In this document: in pieces, positions 35,384 through 45,560 of the stretch | Layout: each line of letters begins with the position of its first letter | Position numbering within the stretch: position 1 is the stretch's first letter | From: Cryptomeria japonica | Taxonomy: Eukaryota > Streptophyta > Pinopsida > Cupressales > Cupressaceae | Assembly (NCBI RefSeq): GCF_030272615.1 | Contig: NC_081412.1 | Span: 97,957,796 to 98,021,795 of the forward strand | Length of the DNA: 64,000 bases | Direction of reading: 5' to 3' | The notes under the pieces: generated by a model | What the model saw: only the letters and a program-made list of their open reading frames with translations | Database searches by the model: none | Told to the model about the DNA's origin: nothing | Program-made: the position numbers and the translations under genes

Positions 35384-37906
35384 ATGAGTTTTACAACAAT
35401 AAGCCCTACTTACACTATTCCCGTTAGACGAAGTCGTAGAATTAAGTCTTTCCGAGGTTTAACTACTGAGGAGATGGAACCTAATTTGAATAGCCTTTTT
35501 AACGAGGACATGGGTAATTCCTCTAATCCTCCTAATGATGAAGAAGCTCTCCATGAGGTTTCTGTAGAACAACTTTCGAAATTGGATAACCAATTTGACG
35601 ATTTTCGACAATGGATGTCTCAAGAATACCCTGATAGTCAAGCTCTTCCTTTAATTGAGGGTCTAAAACGTATGCTTCAAAGTGATAAGAATGGAATTGA
35701 TATTTTGCGTGGTATTGCACACATTGTGGATTCAAATGTGATGCCTATGAAGAGTTGTGCTGAATCTTTAGGTTATACACAACCTCCTACTCAAGACAAT
35801 CATTATATTCCTTTGATGACTCCTATTGCTAGTATACCTACTTCTACATCAAACATAATGGCTACTTCAACACAAGACATTCCTCCTATGATCACCAGTC
35901 ATGGGGGCAACCCTTCTTCTTCAATTAACCCTCTTCCTTCATTCAATCCGACTTCTTCATTCATTCCTCCAATGAGTGTTCCTATTACATCTTCACAAAT
36001 GAACATGACGCAAGGGGGCAATTCATTCAACCATTCCATTCCTCCTTGTAGTGTTCCTCTTGTCCAATCATCTCCTATGACTAATTATCATAGAGTCCCA
36101 CCACCTTACTCTTTACCTTCTTTCAATAACATAACACCTCCATCTCAATCTAACACATCCAATATGAATTCTTCGACTGAAGCGACCATTAACAATCTAG
36201 CACAAACTATCTCTTCTTTACAGCAACAAATTGCCTCTATGAATCAATCTAAGTTCAGTGTGCCCACATTCGACGTTGTGAGCCCACTTTCTCTTGACAT
36301 TGTTCGAGCTATCCCTCCTAAACATGTTGAAATCCCGCATTTGGAGCTTTATAATGGTAAAGGAGATCCTCTAACACATGTTAAGACTTTTCAAACAATT
36401 TGTACTGATTTTAATTATGACCAAAGGTTGCTTGCAAAACTGTTTACTAGAACATTAAGAGACAAAGCCCTACAATGGTATTGCTCGTTGCCTTCTTATT
36501 CTATTACTTCTTTCGAACAACTTGCAAATGCTTTCATTCAACAATTTCAAAACAATATAAGTCCTAAAGTTACTTTGATTGATTTAATGCAATGTAAACA
36601 AGGTGTTAAAGAAAAAGTGACTGATTTCATTGGTAGATATAAGCATTTGTATGCTCAAATTTCTTTTCCAGTGCCTGACAATGATATTCAAAGAATCTTT
36701 ATTTCTAATTTACAAAAAGATATTCGAGACAAACTTCTATTTTCTGAGTTTACTTCTTTCCAACAGTTGTGTGCAACTCTTCACAATTATCAACTGACTG
36801 TGAGTCAAATGGAACAATCACATCCTATGGCTCCGAGTGATAAGGGTGATAGCAGTCAACAACCATTTGGGAAGTTTAAACCGAACAGAGATTCCATCAA
36901 ATTCAATGAAAACATCATCAACAACAATGTGAATGCAGCATCAGGTGTGCCTCCTATTTCTAAATTTTTCAAGAGAGAAAGAAAGTATACTCCTTTGAAT
37001 GAATCATTGCATAGTATTATGAATAAGTTATTGGAACAAAATGTGCTTACTCTTCCTCCTATAAGACAAATTGATCCTGCAAAGATTACTTCACCTTATT
37101 TTGATAACAAAGCCTTTTGTCAATTTCATCGTCAGCCTAGTCATGATACTGAAAAATGTTTTTCTTTAAAGGGTAAAATTCAAGATTTGATTGATAATAA
37201 TACTATTTCTGTTTCTGGAGTGAATGATAAAGGCAACACATCTGTAGCTCCTCCTAACCAAAATCTTCAGATTTTCACTGATCCATTGCCTTCTCATACC
37301 TCTAATGCAATTGAGGCTAATGATTCCTCTCTTTCATCTGATGGTCTTGTGTCTATGACCACGAATGTGATTAACTTTGTAGAGCAGCAAGAAATCCCTG
37401 AAGAACCTTCCATCACATTTGATTCCAGTGAAACCATTAGGGCACCTGATGGTCCTTTATACATAGTTGCAAAAGTCAAGAATACACCTTGCCGTGGAGT
37501 GCTTATTGATCCTTCGTGCATGATTAATGTTATTACTGAAGAATTTCTTTTTACTTTGCAATTGAATCAAGTGATCTATGACAAAACAGATGTGATTGTG
37601 AAATTATTTGATGCATTTTCTTCTCCCGCAATTGGTTCTATTACATTGCCTATTGGAGTCCATAACAAATCCCTTGATGTGAACTTTGCTATTATTCCAT
37701 CTTCCGAACAATTTCGTGTGAAGCTTGGCTATCCTTGGCTATCTTCCATGAAAGCTATTGCTTCTCCTATTCATAAGTGTTTGAAATTTCCCCATAATGG
37801 TGAAGTTGTTACTGTCAATCATAGTCTCTTTAAACCAGCTGAAAGAACTTCTAGTGTTCCTATAGATTACTTTTGGCCTAAACAATTCCAATCTCTTCCT
37901 CCGTGA
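35384..37906 (+). CDS. Element 3 gag with degenerate protease-like domain
   Basis: 840 codons, uninterrupted. Residues 1-290 form a Ser/Pro/Asn-rich low-complexity region. The retrotransposon gag core spans about residues 310-480 (IPHLELYNGKGDPLTHVKTF, LRDKALQWYCSLPS, LIDLMQCKQGVKEKVTDF). A zinc-knuckle-like motif FCQFHRQPSHDTEKC follows at about 585. A protease-like fold is at about 690-830, with GVLIDPSCMINVI where catalytic protease would show D-S/T-G, and LGYPWLSSMKAIASPIHKC in place of LGRPWIHxMQAVPS. The Asp is kept but the following Gly is missing, so activity is doubtful. The start was chosen as the first Met of the open frame (MSFTTISPTY). Codon use is T-ending rich. The open frame suggests recent activity. 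Confidence 0.9.
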   Translation: MSFTTISPTYTIPVRRSRRIKSFRGLTTEEMEPNLNSLFNEDMGNSSNPPNDEEALHEVSVEQLSKLDNQFDDFRQWMSQEYPDSQALPLIEGLKRMLQSDKNGIDILRGIAHIVDSNVMPMKSCAESLGYTQPPTQDNHYIPLMTPIASIPTSTSNIMATSTQDIPPMITSHGGNPSSSINPLPSFNPTSSFIPPMSVPITSSQMNMTQGGNSFNHSIPPCSVPLVQSSPMTNYHRVPPPYSLPSFNNITPPSQSNTSNMNSSTEATINNLAQTISSLQQQIASMNQSKFSVPTFDVVSPLSLDIVRAIPPKHVEIPHLELYNGKGDPLTHVKTFQTICTDFNYDQRLLAKLFTRTLRDKALQWYCSLPSYSITSFEQLANAFIQQFQNNISPKVTLIDLMQCKQGVKEKVTDFIGRYKHLYAQISFPVPDNDIQRIFISNLQKDIRDKLLFSEFTSFQQLCATLHNYQLTVSQMEQSHPMAPSDKGDSSQQPFGKFKPNRDSIKFNENIINNNVNAASGVPPISKFFKRERKYTPLNESLHSIMNKLLEQNVLTLPPIRQIDPAKITSPYFDNKAFCQFHRQPSHDTEKCFSLKGKIQDLIDNNTISVSGVNDKGNTSVAPPNQNLQIFTDPLPSHTSNAIEANDSSLSSDGLVSMTTNVINFVEQQEIPEEPSITFDSSETIRAPDGPLYIVAKVKNTPCRGVLIDPSCMINVITEEFLFTLQLNQVIYDKTDVIVKLFDAFSSPAIGSITLPIGVHNKSLDVNFAIIPSSEQFRVKLGYPWLSSMKAIASPIHKCLKFPHNGEVVTVNHSLFKPAERTSSVPIDYFWPKQFQSLPP

Positions 37907-38827
37907 AGTGATCATCTTTTCAAATCTTATCAAAAGTGGAAAACAGATATGATCTTATCTCTAAGTGAACCTAGAACACCTAAACTTGACATTCCTATCA
38001 TTCTTGAGAAGGAAGTTCTTCCTTTGAAAGATAAAACTAATGTCTTTCCTCAAGAAGATTCCCAACCCATCCCTATGGATGTGACTATGTCTATGCCTAA
38101 TAAACTTCCTAAGAGTAGACCTATACCTCCTCGTCATGATGGACTTGGTCTTCTCCCTAAACCAAATATTCTTCCTTTATATGGAGCAGTTCCTCCTCCT
38201 TCTTTTTATAGAGAGAAGAGACCTTCTTCTTCTCCTATTATCTAGCCTAAGAGACCACAACCTAAACACCCAAGTGCTAAGGATGGGAACATTCCTCCTC
38301 CTCAGTCTTCTCCACTTCCTACTAAGACTAGACGAAATCGTTCTGCACGTGAACGCCGACGAAAGCATCGTCTTAGAGCTCAGGCAGCTGCTTCTCAAAC
38401 TTTGCAATCTCCAAAAACACCTTCAACAAGCATTATTCCATTTTCTCCTCAGCCGGACATTGAGCCTAAATCTCCTAAACATAAGATGCATGATGATCTT
38501 CATCCTGTGCAAGTTAAAGATCCTATTTTTATAAATCTTGATGATGATATGGATGAAAATGTTATTCATGATGAAAATATTACTCCTCTTGCTTCTGATA
38601 GTGAATATGAACTTGTTGATGTTGATAACCATTTATCTAATGAATTTTCTAAAGCACTTATCCTAGCTCCTAGACAAGAACAATGTGGCTCGGAACATGA
38701 ACATAGCCCTTGTTTGGATCTTGTGATAGCTCCATCTGCTGTGTTGGATGTTCCTCCTCTAGCGTGTTCCCTGCCTTCCCGAAACATTGATCAGCAAGAT
38801 CGGGGGGTAGATGACGTGCTAGACTAG
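37907..38827 (+). pseudogene. Element 3 ORF continuation: basic/acidic C-terminal region
   Basis: Same frame as gag, separated by TGA at 37904-37906 and broken once more by TAG at 38243-38245. Both stops are one C-to-T step from CGA and CAG, so they are probably later damage. The segment is Pro-rich, then has a very basic patch (TRRNRSARERRRKHRLRAQ, near 38330-38385) and an acidic stretch (FINLDDDMDENVIHDEN). No family is recognised. The basic patch could bind RNA. It may instead be reached by readthrough of the first stop. Confidence 0.7.
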
Positions 38828-39571
38828 TTACATTAGAATAGCAGATTCTCTCCCCCTCTCTTTTGTTACTTCTTCTATATGTTATTCTCATTCTTCTATT
38901 TGTTGTCCTTGGTGTTGTCTACTTGAGGACAATGCAAAGCATTGAGATCCCTCGGTCTCTCTCATGTTGACTCAAAAGACACATGTGTTCCCTTCTTCTA
39001 GGTGACCTTCCTTGATTGGGGAATGAAGAACAATTATGCATACATACATATGATATATATACATGAATTATCATACAGCATACTGACCCCGAGGAAAGCG
39101 AAGTCACCTCGTGCTTTGTGTTTTGTGTCTATTATCCTTGGGTTTATCTCACACTTGGGGGCTAAATCGTTGCGATAACGTGCTCCTTTCCTTTCTCATT
39201 TCTTATGTGTATCACTACGTTAAAACAATCACCCCCGGTGAGGTGTGTGCGATCGCTTTAACGTAAGGGGGCATACATCCCGTTCATATCTTTTCAAGAT
39301 ACTTGAAAATTTCTTGGTAAATTTAACCTTGCCTTGAAAATTTTTTATATCTTTCTTGCATGACTCATAGTGAGGGAATCTTACTGCTGACAGTCATGGT
39401 TCTCCCTCGTGATCTTCCCTTTTACTTTGTCAATCGAAGTCGTAAGATCCTTAGTCCACTGGGGGCTTGGTGTATCTTGCCTCCTTGACGTGGTGAAAGT
39501 TTTTCAATGTTGTTTCCTTGTACTTTACCGGAAGTATGAGCATACATACTCCCGCTAAAGTGGGGGCTAAA
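38828..39571 (+). other. Element 3 3' region with repeated polypurine-tract-like words and the polypurine tract
   Basis: Non-coding. The polypurine tract AAAGTGGGGGCTAAA is at 39557-39571, abutting the 3' LTR. Similar words occur upstream at about 39155 (CTTGGGGGCTAAAT), 39267 (GTAAGGGGGCATAC) and 39459 (CACTGGGGGCTTGG). Confidence 0.8.
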
Positions 39572-40813
39572 TGTAGCATCCTAAAATTGCGACACTTGCA
39601 ATTTCGACTGCATTTTGGTCTTCACGATGGCGACGCAACACGCAACCTGAATGGAGACCCCGAAACCTGATTATGACACTGAAAACTGCATTTTTCAAGC
39701 ACCTTGGCCTGAACCTCCTTGCACCCTACTGTCCCTGGAGGTGGGACCAGAGCGCCCAGCGCCCTGGTCCTCCAGGACCAGGGCGCCCAGCGCCCTGGTC
39801 CCTGGGTCCTATTTTGGGCCCGGTCTCCTAAGGGGCTCGGGTCTTTTTGTTTGCAATTTGGAAATTACATTTCCTGGTCGGCCTAAGGTTGGGAAAATCA
39901 GTCTATCAGCCCTAAATGACAAGTATATAAACTACATTTTCCTCTCTTATTTAAAAAACACAGATGAATGAGGAAAAAAGCGTGGAAACTATACTCAAAC
40001 ATTCAAGCATTCAAGCATTCAAGCATTCCTTCAAGCAATTGATCATCTCAAGTCTCCATTCAAGGCTAAGTGTTGCATTCAAGTCAAGGATTCAAACATT
40101 GAAGAGGAGATCACATACTACATGCTACAACATACAACATACAACATCTATACCTTCGCACATAAGGATACAAACATCCTTAGAACAAGGTATTAGTACT
40201 TATTTTACATACATTTACATTTACAGCTCTTGCTCATTTCTTGGTTAATTCCAAAACTGGGGTTTGACCTAAAGGCAAACCCCTAATCCCTAACCCCCCA
40301 ATCATCTTCGCTTTTCTGTGTGTAGGTTGCAGGTACGCGGCTGAAATTGAAGATCTAGAATCCTTGTGCAGAGACGAATAGATCCCCCTTCGTTTCACGG
40401 ATTTTTCGGAGGACCGTGGCGCCGGGCGCCATCGTCCTGACAACTTTTGCTCAAATTTGTAGGACAGCGCCGTATCGACATTCTACTGCTAATTCCAAGT
40501 CCGCAGCTTCATCCTATAACCCGAACTCAGTTTATAAGCGAATCTTTATGACTTTCTATGTATTCTTAGCTTAATTTCCTTAACAACATTCTTTACAAAA
40601 GAGGGTAGCCTTGCTTTCCTAACCCTTGAAATTCATTTAGCATCCAATCTTACATTGTGTGGGATTGGATCTTATGAGTTTCAACCCCTGTTTTGAATGT
40701 AAAGTCTCTCCCCTAAGTGAAAACCATCGAATCCTAGCAAACCTCCCTTCTCTCTCCTCGGAGTTGGAAGAGGGGAGAACAACTAGGGTTCGATCTCGAT
40801 TTTCCGCTTTACA
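39572..40813 (+). repeat. Element 3 3' LTR
   Basis: 1242 bp, TGTAGCATCC to GCTTTACA. It carries two tandem hairpin units (39744-39770 and 39775-39801) where the other LTR has one; the second is a perfect 12 bp stem with loop CCA. TATA at 39924-39932. Confidence 0.95.
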
Positions 40814-41131
40814 ATACTTATAAGCGCCCTTTTCCATAGTTAGCCAGTAATAACCTATTCTCAACAATTTCTTTGACAATCGTGGACCACTTTGGTGTGC
40901 CCCACAAATTCCATCATGGACTTCCTTTAAAGAAAGTTGCACTTCATTTTCATCAAGACATCGGAGAAGATTTCCATTAAAGCCCTTTCTATACAAAGTA
41001 TCAACTATAATAGTGTATCTAGATGCCTGACGAATAAGGGTCTTCTTTTGATTTCTGGATAGATCCGGTGACAGGAACTGAGTATGTAAATATGTATATA
41101 TTTCATTGTACCAAGGTGATTCTAGACCCAC
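40814..41131 (-). pseudogene. Element 2 integrase, N-terminal portion
   Basis: Start of the element 2 integrase, with the first half of the zinc finger (HDGICGAHQSG near 40910-40880) and IGYYWLTMEKGAYKY just before the insertion point. After the 5 bp target duplication is removed, the reading continues at 32996 with the KCKQ half. This pins element 3 inside the zinc-finger coding region. Confidence 0.88.
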
Positions 41132-41760
41132 AATTGCACATACATATTATGTTGGGGAGTCTCATATGTCGGTAGCATCAACTATTCTATGATGAACTCA
41201 AACTAAGTTTCATTAGCAGGCATATTCAGAAGAGATCCTATGGTAGCCATGGCATATGTTGCCTTGTTTTGTATCCTTGGGATTTGTTCGAAGGTAATTT
41301 TGTTGAAGTGCTCCATGTAATATTCTACCAACTTCTTATAAGGAATAAGTTTGTCATCCTTTTTGTTATAATCATCATTGACCTAGTTTACAATCAATTG
41401 TGAATCACCATAGACCTGTAATTCTTGTATTCTCCACTATACAGTTGTACGAAGCCCTATGAGGAGAGCTTCATATTCATATATATTGTTTGTGCATTGG
41501 AAATTGATCCTAAATGACTTAGGTATAGAATCCCCTTGAGGGGTGATGAAAAGAATCCCTGTCCAGATCCATGACTTGTATATGACCCATCAAAATATAA
41601 TTTCCACATTATAGATGCAGTCAATGTAAACACGGATTCGTCTGGAAAGTCTATCAGCAACAGGTGATTGTCCTGTAAAGGAGCCTCTACTAACTAATCT
41701 ACTATAATTTGTCCTTTGATGGTTTTCTATCTATGTATTCTATATCAAACTTGCTCAGGA
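41132..41760 (-). pseudogene. Element 2 second RNase H
   Basis: Homologous to the second RNase H of element 1: KLYFDGSYTSHG near 41600, YEYEALLIG near 41460, VYGDSQLIVNQ near 41400. The final Asp is lost (NKATYAMAT near 41250 where element 1 has NKAADAMAT). Several frameshifts and stops. Confidence 0.82.
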
Positions 41761-43185
41761 TCATAACCCACTTAGCCAATCGCCCGGTCAATGTTGCTCT
41801 ACTCAATAAGTACTTGAGTGGGTCAAAGTGTGTAATGAGTTGTACCTTATGACTTAGCATGTAATGTCTAAGATTTTGGGATGTGAAGATTATTGCTAAG
41901 CATGCTCACTCTATAGGATTATAATTAAGCTCATAGCCAATCAGAGTCCTACTAATATAATAAATGGCTCTTTCTTTTCCTTTTATATCATATTGTGCGA
42001 ACAGAGCTCCTAGAGCTGAGTTTGTTGTTGATATGTATAACAATAGAGTTTTTCCTGGAGTAGGTGATACTAACACTGGTGTGTTTAAAAGATAATCTTT
42101 TAGAGCTTGGAAAGCTTCTTGGCATTGTTTTGTCCATTTAAAATTAACTCCTTTCCTGAGTAAATGCTAGAAGGGGTGACACTTATCTGCCAACTGTGTT
42201 ATGAATCTCCTTATGGATTGCAATCTTCCTTGTAACCCTCTTAGTTTTTTAAGTGTTGATGGAGGTTGCATATCAATGATTTCCTTGACCTTGGCAGGGT
42301 CTACTTCAATTCCTCTATTGAATAGAATAAACCCTAACAGGGACCTGTTGTTACGCCGAACACACACTTCTTCGGATTTAGTCTGATATTATATTGCTCC
42401 AACCGATCAAATATATGTGCAAGGATCATAAGGTGACCTTCTCTTGTCTATGATTTAGCCAATAAGTCATCCACATAATCTTCCATTATGTTGTGGATCA
42501 TGTCATGAAATAGTGTTGACATGGCTCTTTAGTATGTTGCTCTGGCGTTTTTGAGACCAAATGGCATCACATTCTAGTAGTATGTTCACCATGGGCATGT
42601 AAAGGTTGTTTTATGTTGATATTCTGGTGCAATTTTAATCTGGTTGTATCTTGAAAAACCATCCATTAAGGATAGCATTTCATTTCCAGCTGTTAGGTCA
42701 ACTATCATATCGATATTGGGTAGCAGGAAGTCATCCTTAGGACAAGCTTTATTTAGATCTTGAAAATCCACACAAATTCTTATTCCTCCTATGGGCTTAG
42801 TCACAAGTACCAAGTTGGATATCCATTCTGCATAGTCAATATGTCGAATAAAACCTATGCCCAGCAGCTTTTGTAGTTCTATTTTAACTAGTAATGCAAT
42901 GCTTGGATGCATTTTTCTCAATTTTTGCTTGTAAGGTTTAACTCCTTGTATCAAAGGTAAATGATGCAACACTAATTTAGGGTCTAAGCCTAGCATATCT
43001 ATGTAGGACCACACAAAATTGATAGGTAGTTGCTTGAAAAAATGAATGAATCTATCTTTTTCTTCTTTGCTTAGTGATTTTGCCAGGTGGATGTTATGTA
43101 CAATCTCTCCTTCTGTTATGTTTACTTCTTCTATTTTTTCTATAAGAAATGTTGAACTTTCTCTTTCAATAAGAAGGTTACCCAA
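41761..43185 (-). pseudogene. Element 2 reverse transcriptase and RT-linked RNase H
   Basis: RT starts in the long open stretch 43185-42586 and shows HPSIALLVKIELQKLL, ICVDFQDLNKACPKDDF and MDGFSRYNQIKI. The catalytic YVDDLL box is at about 42460-42478. Past 42390 the frame shifts repeatedly. The RT-linked RNase H at 42120-41800 is heavily damaged (SEHA, LDIT remnants only). Order and motifs match element 1. Confidence 0.9.
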
Positions 43186-44655
43186 CTCACTCTTGCCATT
43201 ATGGGTGGTTTGATCTTTATCTTCTGTTGTAAAGGTACTTTCTTCTCCAAAGTATGTTGTTCTATCCAGGTCTACAACAAACCCTGCTTTGTGATCACCT
43301 TGTGGAAATCCCTCTCTGACTTCAAGAAATTTTGCAGTTGCTTCATCGTTTTCAAACCAATCCAGTGTTGGTTTTCCTTCTTGCCCTCAATCAATCAAGT
43401 GTGAATGTACAAGGGGTAAATCATTACTCCCTTTCATAGTAGACTAATAACATGAAGACTTGATTGTTTGAATGACTTTGTATATTTTCATCTTGTATAG
43501 GCTTTATTTGATACCTTAGATGACACTTGTTGGTGGGGTAGAATCATGGAGTGATAAGAACTCATAATCGTGAGAGTCTGTCTCACTTTCAATGTATGTT
43601 TCATCATCTAAGCTATCATCACTTATTTCTTCTTGTTCCTATCACTGATTTTGTTGTAGATTGACTGGTCTTCTTTGGATAGTAGTTACCCTTCTTAAGC
43701 CTGGTATAAGTCTTTGCAATCTTTCTTCATCTAATTCGTTAGGTTGAACCTGAGTCATTTCCCATGGCAAAATTATTGATAATAACCATGGATTAGATTC
43801 ATCTGCTGGTAGTAAGCCTGGATCTATTGCAACATTAGCTTGTGTTGTTGTGTTGACAAGTGTATCATTTTGTGACTCAATGCTAGGTTCTTGCAAGAGT
43901 TGTCTCATATCTTCTCCATCTGATTCCACGCTAGGCGATGTGGGTACTTGATTACTTGTTTGATATGAAGATGGAAGCACCTATGTGGAAAAATCCCTTT
44001 GTGGTATGTAGTCTAATAGTTTCATTGGTCGATTTAGTATATCAAGGGTACGTTGTCTTGCTTCTTTGATATGTGCTACATGCTTATACACTAGTCCTTG
44101 ATTCCCTGGATTATCATTAGGAAAAATACGCTCTAGTCTTCCTTGTTTCTATAACCCTAGGCCTGTGGTACCATCATATCCATGTCTCTGGAGCATTTTG
44201 AATCCATTTCCATATTGATCTGTGGGTATTCTGGGTATTGTCAAATGATCCTCTTCTTTATATATCCAATGGTTAACATCTTCGTTCAAGGATTCTTCTT
44301 GTAAGTCACCCCATCTAATGAAAGAGCATGAGTTTGTGTATCTGACAATTTATTTTCTTTTGTCTTGTTTTTGTACTATATTGTGAGGTTTCCCAAAAGA
44401 CTTAGGAGATAGAGACAACTATTTCCCACTTAAAGTATTTGCAATAGAATACTCTCCGCAACCCATATCTTGTATTTGTAAGGAGGATGTTGTAGGCATA
44501 TCCTTTTTTGTTTCTTTGATTGTTAATGCCTCTAGTTGTGTAGTGAGAGGTGTTGCTTGATTAATAGGTACCTGATTATCCACACTTTCTTTCAAGTAAT
44601 TGCAATGTTGGAAGGGATTTGGATCACCCTTTATGGTTATTTCAATACCATTATA
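43186..44655 (-). pseudogene. Element 2 spacer with G-patch
   Basis: Between protease and RT. A G-patch-like motif YGNGFKMLQRHGYDGTTGLG lies at about 44215-44155, followed by KQGRLERIFPND. The part at 43980-43642 is an acidic, Gln-rich linker. Stops near 44150 and 43980. Confidence 0.7.
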
Positions 44656-45560
44656 TCAGAATTTGACACACTGATAAAATGTGGATGGTACTGCTTGCAT
44701 GGTGTGGATCCATGGGCGGCCCAATAAAATGTTATATCCCAGTTCTTTGTCCAAGACTTGAAAAGCGACCTCTGTTGTTATAGGTCCCACTTGTACAAGT
44801 AATGTTACAATGCCTTTTGATGGACATTCTTCATCATCGTATCCCTTAATATTTATCCTCTTGGATGAATCAATGTGAAGTTCATAATATCCTAGTGCCT
44901 TAATCAGTTTTAAAGTACAAATGTTGAGATCGGCTCCTCCATCTATGAGTACTCTTATGATTCTTATCTTATGTATGTAAGCTTCTAGATGTAGTGGGTC
45001 ATTATGAAGTAGTCTATCACTAGGAATGTCTTGTTTTGTGAATGCAATATGAGTGCCTTGTGTCAAATTTCCTACCATAGACTGGAAGGCATTTTCATCT
45101 ATATATATATGTCCACTACCAAATCTTGAAGTGCTTTGTCCAGTATAGCTCTATGAGTAGGTGAAATACGCAAAAGTTTGAATAATGATATCTGTGCTGG
45201 AGTTTTCTTAAGTTTCTCAACAACATTATAGGTCTCTACTGTTGGTGGATGATTTTATGGTATTCCTTATAAAGTTACCTTTGATCTGTGAGTAACTCCT
45301 GCACAGTCTCTATCTCTGGGAGTTATGGTGATCGTAGCCACTGTATATATGACTTATAGGTATTGTCGATATCATATGCTATGTTATCAAGATTTATGTT
45401 AAATCCCTCTTCATATTCTTTATGTGTATGTTTGACATCCATGATCTGTTCAATGAGTTCATCTTCAAACCAACCTGAATGAGATGGTTGATCATGCCCC
45501 TAGTCTCTGAGACACAGATTTCTATCATCGTTTGGTGCCTCTAATATCATGCAAATTTGG
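44656..45560 (-). pseudogene. Element 2 aspartic protease
   Basis: The open stretch 45078-44656 holds an undamaged protease core: RVLIDGGADLNICTLKLIKA with the catalytic Asp near 44940, then LGYNILLGRPWIHTMQAVPS at about 44740-44680 and YQCVKF. The stop follows directly. The segment 45560-45079 upstream is a broken linker. Confidence 0.88.

Larger units (their letters stand above)
32997..40813 (+). mobile_element. Element 3: non-autonomous gag-only LTR element
   Basis: 7.8 kb plus-strand element with LTRs at 32997-34207 and 39572-40813 and target duplication ATACT (32992-32996 and 40814-40818). It has a primer site, a 1.1 kb leader, one long ORF (gag plus protease-like plus novel C-terminus, 35384-38827 in one frame with two stops), a 3' region and a polypurine tract. 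There is no RT, RNase H or integrase, so it must use enzymes from other elements. It resembles the class called TR-GAG. It is inserted in the integrase zinc-finger region of element 2. Confidence 0.95.
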
